Virus record (IMG/VR): IMGVR_UViG_3300023179_000016
Location: 62,001 to 126,000 of that record
DNA: 64,000 nucleotides
Strand: one strand, 5' to 3'
Source: a virus
The position numbers and the translations under genes are program-made. Under the pieces are notes generated by a model. The model saw only the letters and a program-made list of their open reading frames with translations. It ran no database searches and was not told the DNA's origin. Positions 42,247 to 51,400 of this stretch are shown piece after piece. How positions within the stretch are numbered: the stretch's first letter is position 1; each line of letters starts with the position of its first letter.

Positions 42247-44970
42247 ATGCCAATAACTACCGATCTAAATAAAAAAAGCAATGTGCGGTTCAATTCGGCA
42301 GCAGATTTGAGTGCAAATCTTAGTCAGCCAGTTATAGCTCGTTATAATGCTATCTCTACAGCCGGTCAAACTACCATATCTCTCCCATTCTTAGTGGATC
42401 AATCTAATACCGACGCATGCTTTGTCTTTGTAAACGGTCAGAAACTCACGATCGGTTCATCTAATGACTATATATTTTCTGCGATAGATGGGGCAAATTC
42501 GTCATCGTTGATCACTTTAAGCTCTGCTCTTACCGCGGGACTAAATATTGAAGTATTCAAGATGGGTCTCAAGAGAGAAATTGAGTTTCAGACTGACTCT
42601 CGCTTCACGCAGATGTATGATCTATATGGTGCCGGCTTTCAAGGTTTCGTAGATGAGAGTTCTCGCCTAACTGCGACAAGCGGCACACCAACATCTACGC
42701 AATTTAAATCTACCGTAATTAACCGCGCATCTATCCCAGATATAGCAAACGATCTAAAAGCTAGAATTGGCATAGAAAGAATAATAACCCAGCAAATATA
42801 TCAGATACAAAATGAGTTTGGACCAAATGGTGAACCCGTATGGGGAGCATTAAATGACGATCGCGGGTTGATAAGATTTGTCGGAAATTGGTTCAATCAA
42901 AATGATAATTATGGCATTCGCGCATATTCTTCTAACAGCACATCTGATTACGTAGAGATTACATTTTACGGGACAGGGTTGAATCTATTGCATGTTGCAA
43001 ATCCGACAGGTTATGCGTATGCTGTCTCTATTGACAACAATATAGGTGTATCAGAAACTACATATGTCACTCCAACTACCACATCAAATATTCTTGGAGT
43101 GAGAAATTACTCCTCTAATCAACAAATAAATGTAGGATTGGGTTTGACACTTGGTCTTCACACTGTAAGAATAAGAAATGCCACAACTACAAGTTCTAGT
43201 ATTAACTGCTATGGTTTTGAAGTTTTAAATGAATCCTCAAGCGTTAATGTGCGGCCTGGCATAGCTTATCAAAACAATAAAAAAGTAGTCTCAAGTGCTG
43301 TAAACTCTATTGCATATAATTCTGTAGCCACTGGCACTAAAGGTGGACGCGTTCTTGTATATCAGAAATCAGACGGCACTGTAGGCCAGAGTTGGCAAGC
43401 GGTAGATTCTGGTTCTCCACTTTATCTCACTAATGCTAACCATACCAATGAAGAGGTAGTTAGAGCATATCATTTGCGCGAATTTGGTGCCGGTAGGGGT
43501 TCTAACGTATCCAATAACTTCACCGGAGATGATTTTAGTACGCTTACCTCTAGCGTTTCGAGTAGGGCATTTACATTAGATGATGGAACTACTACTCTTG
43601 CCGGTAATGCTGTAAATACAAATCAAGGATCAGGGCTTCCAGAAGGACTTTATTTGAACGCTTCGGGTAGTTTTTGGACTTTTACTTTTATTGGTACTGG
43701 TATAGATATAGTTCAATATGACTCAGGTTCAGGAACAGATACTACGTTGCAGATGACTATAGATGGCAGTTCAGTTGGAACTTATACTACTGGAAGCACA
43801 TCTATGAGAACGGTAAAAATCGCATCTGGACTATCTTATGGAACACATGTGTTAAGGTTGACTAGAGCCGCAGGTAGTACTCTAATTCCCACCGTTGTTA
43901 GATTTATTGTATATCAACCTAAAAAACCTTCTTTACCTTCCGGCGCAGTAGAGCTTGCTGATTACAACGTGATGGCTGATTATGTTCTTAATTCAACTGC
44001 CAACGTATTAAATTTAGGTACAGGGGTCTTAAGAAAAGTTATTACTAGAGAAGCCACATATGTTGGAACTTGGTCTATATCTTCCGTTGCGACAAGTGAA
44101 ATAAGTGGTTTTTCTACTAATTCTTCTACTACTGGGGACTATGTACAGTTTGTTTTTTTTGGTACGGGGTTTGAATATAGGTTTTCGACTGACGCATCTA
44201 CGCCTACTTGGCGGATTACAATAGATGGATCGTTTAACCTATCAACTTCTAACTCTTCTCCTGTAGGTGGTGCTGGATGGAGTGGCGCGGTATCGGCAGA
44301 TACCAATAAATATGGAACCGGTATATCCACATGGACATCTAGCAGTGGAACATTGGTATTAGCAGCTTCTGCTAGCAATAGCAATGGCATAAGAGTTAAC
44401 GGATTATCTATAGGTCTTCATACTGTTAAAATTGAAAAGACAGCAGGCACTGGCAATATTTATAATACAGGTTTTGATATTGTCACGCCTATTCATTCTC
44501 ATAAGCCTAATTTATACGCTGATATACAAAACACCTTACTAATTGGATCTCAGGGTATTACCGACAATAGAAGATTTACTCCGATTAAAGAAGCCCTGCC
44601 TTCTCAGAAATCTTGGGTTCAGGCAGTTGGTGTTACAGCTAATCCTACAACCACTGTCTCTTCATATGTTCCGTGCCCCGACATGAGTGTTACTATAAAA
44701 ACTAATGGACAGCCTATACAGATACAATATTCGATCTCTATAACTAACAATGGGGGCTCATATTCTGCCTTTAGAGTTTACGTTGATGGTATTGCCGTTG
44801 GAGTTAGAAAAGGTGCGCATACAGGGTCAGGATTAAACACGAATCTTGGCGATACAATAATCGTTCCTGTGTCTGCAGGCACGCATAAAGTAGATATTTA
44901 TTGGTTAACTTTTGGTAACATATTAACTGCAGAAACTATAGATAGAGGTCTCATAGTACGAGAACTTTAA
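42247..44970 (+). CDS. Tail fibre protein 2 (duplicate of the giant fibre C-terminus)
   Basis: A 907-residue protein. The first 125 residues (VRFNSAADLSANLSQPVIAR, ACFVFVNGQKLTIGS) are distinct and probably mediate attachment. From about residue 128 it matches the giant fibre from residue 1943: GFVDESSRL, NRASIPDIANDLKARIGIER, NGEPVWGALNDDR, VNVRPGIAY and LADYNVMADY have direct counterparts. Divergence is greatest between the conserved blocks, as expected if the copies bind different receptors. It has its own short leader with AAGAGAAG before the start. Confidence 0.75.
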   Translation: MPITTDLNKKSNVRFNSAADLSANLSQPVIARYNAISTAGQTTISLPFLVDQSNTDACFVFVNGQKLTIGSSNDYIFSAIDGANSSSLITLSSALTAGLNIEVFKMGLKREIEFQTDSRFTQMYDLYGAGFQGFVDESSRLTATSGTPTSTQFKSTVINRASIPDIANDLKARIGIERIITQQIYQIQNEFGPNGEPVWGALNDDRGLIRFVGNWFNQNDNYGIRAYSSNSTSDYVEITFYGTGLNLLHVANPTGYAYAVSIDNNIGVSETTYVTPTTTSNILGVRNYSSNQQINVGLGLTLGLHTVRIRNATTTSSSINCYGFEVLNESSSVNVRPGIAYQNNKKVVSSAVNSIAYNSVATGTKGGRVLVYQKSDGTVGQSWQAVDSGSPLYLTNANHTNEEVVRAYHLREFGAGRGSNVSNNFTGDDFSTLTSSVSSRAFTLDDGTTTLAGNAVNTNQGSGLPEGLYLNASGSFWTFTFIGTGIDIVQYDSGSGTDTTLQMTIDGSSVGTYTTGSTSMRTVKIASGLSYGTHVLRLTRAAGSTLIPTVVRFIVYQPKKPSLPSGAVELADYNVMADYVLNSTANVLNLGTGVLRKVITREATYVGTWSISSVATSEISGFSTNSSTTGDYVQFVFFGTGFEYRFSTDASTPTWRITIDGSFNLSTSNSSPVGGAGWSGAVSADTNKYGTGISTWTSSSGTLVLAASASNSNGIRVNGLSIGLHTVKIEKTAGTGNIYNTGFDIVTPIHSHKPNLYADIQNTLLIGSQGITDNRRFTPIKEALPSQKSWVQAVGVTANPTTTVSSYVPCPDMSVTIKTNGQPIQIQYSISITNNGGSYSAFRVYVDGIAVGVRKGAHTGSGLNTNLGDTIIVPVSAGTHKVDIYWLTFGNILTAETIDRGLIVREL

Positions 44971-45058
44971 TAAGCATTTATGACTAAAATTTTAAATAAT
45001 TATATTAAGACAACATATCTACACAGTTATAAATCTAAGAATTAGGTAACCATAACAT

Positions 45059-47752
45059 ATGGCAATAACAAATTTAAATTACGGTTCGTTAGCTTCTCCT
45101 ACGCAGCAAAAATTTACTATAACCGGTTCGGGTACATACTACACACCGCCTAATTGTCTATATATACGTGTGAGAATGGTCGGCGGCGGCGGTGGTGGCG
45201 CGGGCGGTGGTGGTGGTTCCGCTGGAAGCGGCGGCTCGGGTGGTAACACTACTTTCGGTTCATCCTTGCTTACAGCTAACGGAGGAACGGGCGGCGCACC
45301 GGCTGCTACTAGCGGCGTTGCTGGTGGTGGTGGCGCGACAATTAACTCTCCCGCCTATGGATCGGCACTCGGTGGTGGTGCGGGGTCTGGAGGAAATAGT
45401 TATCTTGTGGCCGGTTATGCTGCCGGTATGTCTGGCGGCGTCAATCCACTCGGTGGGGCCGGCGCGTCAGCGGCCAACGCTGCTGGCGGGGCTGCGGCGA
45501 CTAATAGCGGCGCGGGCGGCGGCGGTGGTGGTAGTAACCAGTCGGGCGGCGGAACAGGCGGTGGCGGTGGTGCCGGCGGTTATATTGAGGCAATCATTCC
45601 CAGTCCTTCGACGACCTATTCTTATTCGATTGGAACAGGAGGAACAGCGGGGACAGCCGGAACCAACGGATTTGTTGGCGGTGCTGGCGGTTCTGGTGTA
45701 ATTATAGTCGATGAATTCTATACCTTTACCGGTGGAGTTTCTAGTGGAACTACTGTAGTAGGTTCAGGTCTTAAAAATTATCTTGCTTCTGTTACAACGT
45801 CAAATGGTGCAAATTCTCTATCTGGTAATTTTGAAGGCGGTTCGACAGCCTCATTCTCTCTAGCAAATACAGCACTATCTTCACAGTTGGCTCCTACATC
45901 TGTTGCTTCAGCCGGTATAGAATTTAGTTCTTCTAACGGCGGTACCAATGCTAATGCAAATCTTAGCCTAAGTTCTACTGGTGCTAATCAACTTACAGGT
46001 CTATATTCTGCATTATTGTCTTCTAGTGCTTCATCTACTGCAGGCAATATGTTAGTGTCTAAAGCTTTTTACATAGACAAGAGCGATCAGGCAAAAATAT
46101 TGCAGATAAGTTTTAATTATAGCGTAATAAGCGGTGGAACTAATTTAGTTCTTTCGGGCACGTCGACGAACTCATTTGCAATATGGGCATATGACGTTAC
46201 AAATGCTGTATGGATACAGCCTGCAGGCGTATATAATATAACTCAAGGTACTGGTGTTGGGACATGCACGGCAACTTTTCAAACTACATCTAATAGTACT
46301 CAATATCAAATAGCGCTGATAAATGTAAATGCTACATCTGGGGCGTATACTTTAGCCTTAGATGAATTTTCTGTTGGACCGCAAATAAAGTCTATCGGTC
46401 CTGCCATGTCGGATTGGCAATCTTATACACCCGCATTTACAGCATCAACAGTTAATCCATCGCTTGGATCTGGCGGAAACTTTAATCAGCAAGGTCGCTG
46501 GCGACGTGTTGGCGATACCATGCAAGTGCAAGTTTCTCTAACTTGGGGAACTTCTGGTACTTCGTTCGGCACTGGGACTTATCGCATCGGATTGCCATCT
46601 GGTTATAGCATGGATACAGCCAAGATCGCGACATCCGGCCCAGGCGGTGTTGGCGTTTTGCAAGGACAGGCAGCCTATTGGGACGCTTCTCCAGGAACAG
46701 GAGCATCTGATCTCTTAGCGGTATATGATGGCTCGGGGACCGGCTATATATCTCTCTCGCGCCTTGGTGGCGGCAGTAACGTCAACCCGACGGCGCCTAT
46801 CACTTGGGCGAACGGGGACACGATCAACGCTGAGTTTTTCGTACCCATCGCGGGCTGGTCGTCCAATACGCTGATCTCCGACTCGGCGGATACGCGGGTG
46901 GTGGCGTTTAATGCCGCAAATACTTCAAATCAAGCGGTCACGGCGAGTGTCACAACGCTTGCTTTCCCTAATAACGTATCAGACAGCCATGGAGCATTCA
47001 GCGGAACCAATACCTACATCGTTCCAGTTCCGGGAGACTATGTAGTCAATGGGATCTTTGTAGTCATCGGAACGACAACTGATATCTACGTTTATCTAAA
47101 CGGTTCAAGCAGCGTGCACCTTGTCGGCGTTGCTAATACTTCCCAAGCATTTAATGGATCGGCCCTGCTTAGAAACCTAAAAGCAGGTGATGCAATTACT
47201 CTTCGCGCAAGCAGCAACACAACGATTGCCGGTTCCACCGATAATTGTAGGCTGCAAATTTACCGGCTCTCCGGCCCATCGCAGATCGCAGCGAGTGAGG
47301 TCATTGCATGCAGAGCCTATCTGAGCGCCGGTAAATCTATTTCAACGACAAACTTCAGCACGATTGCTTACGATGTAAAACTTTACGACACTCACAACAC
47401 CTATAACACAAGCACCGGCCTCTTTACTTGTCCTTCACCCGGCTACTATCGAGTCACCGCTGCGTTAGGGGCTGACGCGACTGCGGCAGCCAGACATTTT
47501 GAAATTCGCATTATTCAAAACGGCACATCTGCGACACCGCCAGTTGGCGGGACAATTCAAGCGATTGCAACCGGGACAAAGCCGTCAGGAACCACTTCTT
47601 ATCGTTTGAATGCAAACGGTACGGCAACATTTTTATGTAACACAGGCGACACGATTCAGGCGGCAGCAGCGGCCCATGACACGGCTTTTACGTCGGATTT
47701 CGGAAGCTATAACAACTCGATCATGATCGAGCGAATCGGCGGTGTGATGTAA
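45059..47752 (+). CDS. Glycine-rich tail fibre / receptor-binding protein
   Basis: An 897-residue protein. Residues 1-35 (YYTPPNCLYIRVRMVGGGGG) begin a glycine-rich domain that runs to about residue 220. A Ser/Thr-rich middle follows. Residues about 445-600 have WQSYTPAFTA and RRVGDTMQVQVSL, a domain common in phage tail proteins. The last 300 residues contain two similar beta domains (PGDYVVNGIFVV, PGYYRVTAALGA) like C1q/TNF-type trimeric tips. DNA from about 46440 to the stop is markedly more GC-rich than the rest, which suggests recent exchange of the tip. Confidence 0.78.
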   Translation: MAITNLNYGSLASPTQQKFTITGSGTYYTPPNCLYIRVRMVGGGGGGAGGGGGSAGSGGSGGNTTFGSSLLTANGGTGGAPAATSGVAGGGGATINSPAYGSALGGGAGSGGNSYLVAGYAAGMSGGVNPLGGAGASAANAAGGAAATNSGAGGGGGGSNQSGGGTGGGGGAGGYIEAIIPSPSTTYSYSIGTGGTAGTAGTNGFVGGAGGSGVIIVDEFYTFTGGVSSGTTVVGSGLKNYLASVTTSNGANSLSGNFEGGSTASFSLANTALSSQLAPTSVASAGIEFSSSNGGTNANANLSLSSTGANQLTGLYSALLSSSASSTAGNMLVSKAFYIDKSDQAKILQISFNYSVISGGTNLVLSGTSTNSFAIWAYDVTNAVWIQPAGVYNITQGTGVGTCTATFQTTSNSTQYQIALINVNATSGAYTLALDEFSVGPQIKSIGPAMSDWQSYTPAFTASTVNPSLGSGGNFNQQGRWRRVGDTMQVQVSLTWGTSGTSFGTGTYRIGLPSGYSMDTAKIATSGPGGVGVLQGQAAYWDASPGTGASDLLAVYDGSGTGYISLSRLGGGSNVNPTAPITWANGDTINAEFFVPIAGWSSNTLISDSADTRVVAFNAANTSNQAVTASVTTLAFPNNVSDSHGAFSGTNTYIVPVPGDYVVNGIFVVIGTTTDIYVYLNGSSSVHLVGVANTSQAFNGSALLRNLKAGDAITLRASSNTTIAGSTDNCRLQIYRLSGPSQIAASEVIACRAYLSAGKSISTTNFSTIAYDVKLYDTHNTYNTSTGLFTCPSPGYYRVTAALGADATAAARHFEIRIIQNGTSATPPVGGTIQAIATGTKPSGTTSYRLNANGTATFLCNTGDTIQAAAAAHDTAFTSDFGSYNNSIMIERIGGVM

Positions 47753-48112
47753 TTAAAAAAGAAGCATATCGCCGACATCAATATATACTTGCGAGTCTAT
47801 GTTGTGAGATATAGCAAAACGAGAATTCCAAGTAATCGTGACTCCGCTCACGTTATTATCAGATGTCATGTGTATGTTGATCTTACATTTGGGGTCAATT
47901 ATGGACAGTCTTTCTAACAAAGATCTTTTAGCCATCATTAGCCAACTATCATCTGTCTTGATCAGATCGCCAGAATCTTCAAAGTTTCTAAAAAAATCAA
48001 AGACTGCCGCCCTATAGTCTTTAGGGTCTATAGAGTTTTCTTTCTTTTCTCTTCTGTCTTTTATCTTCTTGTCTATCTCATTTAATAGATTTGATTTAAT
48101 ACTTGGACTCAT
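47753..48112 (-). CDS. Hypothetical protein, last gene of the leftward operon
   Basis: A 119-residue protein, helical and basic at the N-terminus (LLNEIDKKIKDRREKKENS), with a beta-rich C-terminus (INIHMTSDNNVSGVTITWNS). It starts in an ATGA overlap with the gene upstream and ends one base from the convergent fibre gene. No family is recognised. The operon places it with replication functions. Confidence 0.6.
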   Translation of the reverse strand: MSPSIKSNLLNEIDKKIKDRREKKENSIDPKDYRAAVFDFFRNFEDSGDLIKTDDSWLMMAKRSLLERLSIIDPKCKINIHMTSDNNVSGVTITWNSRFAISHNIDSQVYIDVGDMLLF

Positions 48113-48438
48113 GTGTTTACTCTAGATACAACTATATGATTACCAAATTTAATCGGTATCTTGTCGCCTATGTTTAATTTCATAGTGGTGCTATATGTAT
48201 AATTAGATACAGTTGTCGTGGGTGATGTATGTGCGCTATATGTCACGATATATTCGCCGCTCATAGGTACTTTATAATAATAAGTAGCTGGAAATTCCCC
48301 TATTACCTTTAAAGATCTAAGCAATTTAGATAGTCTCCAGGATTCGGTCAAAACTTCCATGCTTCCGGCTGTGACGCCGCCGTGTGTGTCTATTCCATAT
48401 CTACTATCAAAATAGATGGTGGTTCCCTTAGAAATCAT
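48109..48438 (-). CDS. Hypothetical beta-rich protein of the replication operon
   Basis: A 109-residue protein. AAGGAG lies 7 bases before the start at 48438, within the end of the primase gene. The sequence is rich in beta strands (GEYIVTYSAHTSP, DKIPIKFGNHIVVSRV). No domain is recognised. It overlaps both neighbours by four bases. It could be a small nucleic-acid-binding accessory factor, but nothing specific shows it. Confidence 0.6.
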   Translation of the reverse strand: MISKGTTIYFDSRYGIDTHGGVTAGSMEVLTESWRLSKLLRSLKVIGEFPATYYYKVPMSGEYIVTYSAHTSPTTTVSNYTYSTTMKLNIGDKIPIKFGNHIVVSRVNT

Positions 48439-49310
48439 CGCGATGCTCCTTTTAAATTCTTCATGAAGACGCTAACTAAATATTGCGAATTGTTCTCTTT
48501 TAAGAGATCATTCCAGTCTTTATTAGTCTCTTCTGTGAGAGAATAATGAGTAATACAATTAAAATCTAACATCTTCTTAAGACCTTTTAGGCCAGCCTCA
48601 TCAGAGTCAAATGCAGATATTACTTTGTATCCCTTTTCTTTAAGTTCTTTAAGAGCGCCTGCTTGATGCTCGGATACGCCAGAGCCAGAAGAACAAATGA
48701 ACTTCCAGGGATTACGAGAAAAGCCATCATACTTAACATTAAACGCTTGTTGCAGAGATAGCGCGTTAAAATACCCTTCACAAACCACCACAGCTTTTAC
48801 ATGGGGCATCATCTTAGATTGATTCCACATGCCAAAAAGTAAACCTAAACGAGTACCTGGTAAAGTAGTAATCTTCCAAGGATCCCCGTCGCTATTTATT
48901 CTTTCTTCTATAAATCTTATCTGTGCACCGCAGAAATGATTTTCATAATAATACGGAAATACTATACCATCCATGTCTAAATCATAGTACATGTCGCCTT
49001 CTAGATTTAGACCTCTACTCTTTAGATATAATACACCGTTATTTGCCCTAGGATCTGACAAAGGTATGAAGGAACTTGGCCATGCCATTGCTCGGACCTC
49101 GTTGTCAGAATCCGTGGCAATTTCTATCCCTCCCTTAATAAACTCGTGTATGTCTATGCCAGCTGTCTCGCAATATTGCTCTAATGAATAGCCTCTCTGG
49201 CATTTTCCAGCACACCATGTCCACGGCAGATTTGTCTTTTCATCTATATGCCAGTATAAGCAATCGTTCTTTCTTCCACCTTTGCATATATAGCATTTCT
49301 TGCTTAACAT
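48435..49310 (-). CDS. DNA primase (zinc finger plus TOPRIM)
   Basis: A 291-residue primase that makes RNA primers for lagging-strand synthesis. The N-terminal zinc-binding motif uses Cys6, Cys9, Cys33 and Cys37 (CYIC and CAGKC). The TOPRIM domain has VVVCEGYFNALSLQ with Glu178, then ISAFDSDEAG with Asp235 and Asp237, the metal-binding acidic residues. KDWNDLL follows, as in phage DnaG-type proteins. At 291 residues it is compact compared with cellular DnaG (about 580) and lacks an evident helicase-binding domain. The helicase gene lies two genes upstream in the same operon. Confidence 0.88.
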   Translation of the reverse strand: MLSKKCYICKGGRKNDCLYWHIDEKTNLPWTWCAGKCQRGYSLEQYCETAGIDIHEFIKGGIEIATDSDNEVRAMAWPSSFIPLSDPRANNGVLYLKSRGLNLEGDMYYDLDMDGIVFPYYYENHFCGAQIRFIEERINSDGDPWKITTLPGTRLGLLFGMWNQSKMMPHVKAVVVCEGYFNALSLQQAFNVKYDGFSRNPWKFICSSGSGVSEHQAGALKELKEKGYKVISAFDSDEAGLKGLKKMLDFNCITHYSLTEETNKDWNDLLKENNSQYLVSVFMKNLKGASR

Positions 49311-49570
49311 AAGTCACCTAACACCTCATTTATCCCGGTAATTTCTGTATACCCATAAAACTTAATTAGATTATCTATATTCTTCTGAATGTTTGCATTT
49401 AAATTTTTTATATATGCCGCATAATAATATGCGGCAGCTATCACTGGTGCACCTGACGCTATCGATATAAGCGATATCAACTCTATATCATCTTTAGCAT
49501 AGGGATTATTCTTGCAGACAGATTCTGTTATCGTAGCTAAATGTCTATAACTTGTTAGATCTATTTTCAT
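49304..49570 (-). CDS. Small protein between helicase and primase
   Basis: An 88-residue, mostly helical protein. It contains IELISLISIASGAPVIAAAY followed by YYAAYIKNLNANIQKNIDNL. It starts directly after the helicase stop and overlaps the primase start by seven bases. Its location suggests a helicase-primase linking or accessory factor, but no homology is recognised. The hydrophobic segment is probably too polar to be a clear transmembrane helix. Confidence 0.6.
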   Translation of the reverse strand: MKIDLTSYRHLATITESVCKNNPYAKDDIELISLISIASGAPVIAAAYYYAAYIKNLNANIQKNIDNLIKFYGYTEITGINEVLGDLC

Positions 49571-50584
49571 TTAATCTGGTTGTCCAAGCATGGCTTCAAG
49601 TTTATCTAGCTTCTCTTCTTGCTGCTTTAGCTTACCTCTTTTTTCTCGCTCTACTATCTCCTCCATCGAGATCTTCACATATCGACCCTTCTCGAAACCG
49701 CATACTATTTTGTTGCCGGCTCGACCAAATCGGTCTTTATGAATTATGAATTCAGACGTTTGAGCTTCAAAATTAGGGACCACTTCGATAATAACCGTCG
49801 CAGGTTCCACTATCGCAGTGCAATCTTTTATTCTAGTGTCTATATCTTTTGCACCGCCCTTTTTAGAGACAGAATACAGCTGAGCAAACAGCACTACCGG
49901 CATAGTAGAAGATTTTATATATTGACCCAACCATACTCTTATATCGTTTAGATTGTCATATGCAGTCTTTTTAGAATCTTTAAGAGAATATTTGATGAGT
50001 TGATAGTAGTCAATAAGAACACAGCTATAACTAGCTTCTTTCTTAACCGCTTCTAGTGCCTTTTTGATACCTTCAACTTTAGTAGTTAATCCATCTTTAT
50101 AGGTTACATCTATAACCTTTACATATTTTGTAATTTCTGGAAACAGATAGATTACTCTCTTTTGGTCTTCGATGGGCATATGGCCCTTCTTGTAATCGTT
50201 GAAATTTAATCCTAATTCTAGACATGCAATCCTGAATATGACATCGTGCTCAGATTCTTCATTAGAGAGCACAAGTGTCTTCTTATTCTGCTTCCACAGT
50301 GGATATGTTATGTTAGCAGCAACAGTAGATTTACCTGATCCTGTATAGGCACAGAACAGATATAGATTTTCTCTTGTAAATGGTATTGTAGCGCTAAGAG
50401 GCTCATTGATGAGCGTAATTCGCTCTTTGAGCATCTCGTTGTATCTATGGATGTTTGTCAACATCCCGCGCAATGAGTCTTTATCGCCAAAAGATTCGAT
50501 CTCATCTAAAGAAACTTCTAGATCTGAACCGTCTTTTTTAGATAACTTTAATTGGAGCTCAATTTGCTCCGCTGTCAGTTTCAT
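49571..50584 (-). CDS. Replicative DnaB-type helicase core
   Basis: A 337-residue RecA-fold helicase. The Walker A motif TGSGKST lies at residues 81-87, CVLIDYYQLI contains the Walker B aspartate, and VVLFAQLYSVSKKGG matches the H3/sensor region. The C-terminus is a charged helix (REKRGKLKQQEEKLDKLEAM). The start at 50584 has GGAG six bases upstream; a TTG at 50596 is rejected. It lacks the N-terminal scaffold domain of bacterial DnaB (about 470 residues), as many phage helicases do. It is in an operon with the primase and a possible loader. Confidence 0.85.
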   Translation of the reverse strand: MKLTAEQIELQLKLSKKDGSDLEVSLDEIESFGDKDSLRGMLTNIHRYNEMLKERITLINEPLSATIPFTRENLYLFCAYTGSGKSTVAANITYPLWKQNKKTLVLSNEESEHDVIFRIACLELGLNFNDYKKGHMPIEDQKRVIYLFPEITKYVKVIDVTYKDGLTTKVEGIKKALEAVKKEASYSCVLIDYYQLIKYSLKDSKKTAYDNLNDIRVWLGQYIKSSTMPVVLFAQLYSVSKKGGAKDIDTRIKDCTAIVEPATVIIEVVPNFEAQTSEFIIHKDRFGRAGNKIVCGFEKGRYVKISMEEIVEREKRGKLKQQEEKLDKLEAMLGQPD

Positions 50585-51104
50585 CTGTTTCTCCAAAAAC
50601 GTTTTTTATCATATCTTGTACATCAAGATTATACTGCTGCTGTCGCCATCTCTCTTCTAATTCTGATGTATCTAATACAGGGAACTGGTCTGCATATCGA
50701 CGCTGTGCTCGATATTCTGCAGCACTCATGTTTCCGTGAGAAGTTTCTTTCTTAGAATTTAGTTTAGCCGGAGATTTAAACAGTTCAAGAAATGTCAGTA
50801 GAGCAATATTATTTATGTTTTCGATCCATTGATCGGCAAACTCTTTTTCAGTTTTGTCGAAATTTGGTATGCATCTTTTGAAGGATTTATATGATTTTTT
50901 AATTATGTGGGTGTTTGGATGATGGGCCTTTATCGCCTTCTTAAGAAGCGAATCATATAGGTCGTCGAAGGTTGCGCCAGCCTCTTTCCAAGACTGGAAC
51001 AACTCCTCAAAGTTATTCTTCATATTCTTATGAGAGCGATCCTTAGTTGGAAGGAGGGCTATCCACTCATCTAAGATGATATCTAATAGTTTAGATTTTT
51101 CCAT
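50559..51104 (-). CDS. Hypothetical protein upstream of helicase, loader candidate
   Basis: A 181-residue helical, charged protein. The start is placed at 51104 (MEKSKLLDII); a TTG two codons earlier is possible. Features: ILDEWIALLPTKDRSHKNMK, SWKEAGATFDDLYDSLLKKA and, near the end, AAEYRAQRRYADQFPVLDTS. It overlaps genes on both sides. Its place directly before the helicase is where phages often encode a helicase loader (gp59 or DnaC type), but there is no ATPase motif and no recognised homology. Confidence 0.55.
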   Translation of the reverse strand: MEKSKLLDIILDEWIALLPTKDRSHKNMKNNFEELFQSWKEAGATFDDLYDSLLKKAIKAHHPNTHIIKKSYKSFKRCIPNFDKTEKEFADQWIENINNIALLTFLELFKSPAKLNSKKETSHGNMSAAEYRAQRRYADQFPVLDTSELEERWRQQQYNLDVQDMIKNVFGETDETDSGAN

Positions 51105-51312
51105 GGCCAATCTCAGCGCCTGATTCGATACCGTCTATAATTTCACCAGTTTTTAGGTTAGTTATACGGATCTTAGCGGAGTTATTGACCTTATCTAAGA
51201 AGAGAAGTTCTAACTTATATTCGTCGTTTATTATGAATGGTCTAGCTCTACCCAACCACCAATAAAGACTAGTCTTAAGTTTACCAGCATACTCGTTAAA
51301 GGAATCAGACAT
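51091..51312 (-). CDS. Small hypothetical protein, first gene of the leftward operon
   Basis: A 73-residue protein starting MSDSFNEYAGKLK at 51312, with GGAG nine bases upstream; the TTG at 51327 is rejected. Segments LYWWLGRARPFIINDEYKLE and KIRITNLKTGEIIDGI suggest a small beta-rich fold. No family is recognised. It is first after the bidirectional promoter region and overlaps the next gene by 14 bases. Confidence 0.6.
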   Translation of the reverse strand: MSDSFNEYAGKLKTSLYWWLGRARPFIINDEYKLELLFLDKVNNSAKIRITNLKTGEIIDGIESGAEIGHGKI

Positions 51313-51333
51313 AAAATATTTCTCCAAATTATT

Positions 51334-51400
51334 GATTTATTATACTGATCGATAAAAATGAGTCAAATAAGGTATCTATTACCTTTAGTAGAATATACTC
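51334..51400. promoter_or_regulatory. Bidirectional promoter region between replication operon and helicase
   Basis: The minus strand has TCAGTATAATAAATC (51334-51348) for the leftward operon. The plus strand has TAGTAGAATATACTC just before 51401 for the SF2 helicase. Between them AAGGTA (51369-51374) and TACCTT (51380-51385) form an inverted repeat with a 5-base loop, a possible operator. Confidence 0.5.

Noticed and set aside
45192-45701. A 169-codon plus-strand frame in the glycine-rich fibre region
   Set aside because: It lies wholly inside the fibre gene in another frame. Repetitive GGN codons make alternate frames open, and its product is a low-complexity Ala/Val/Arg/Leu mixture.
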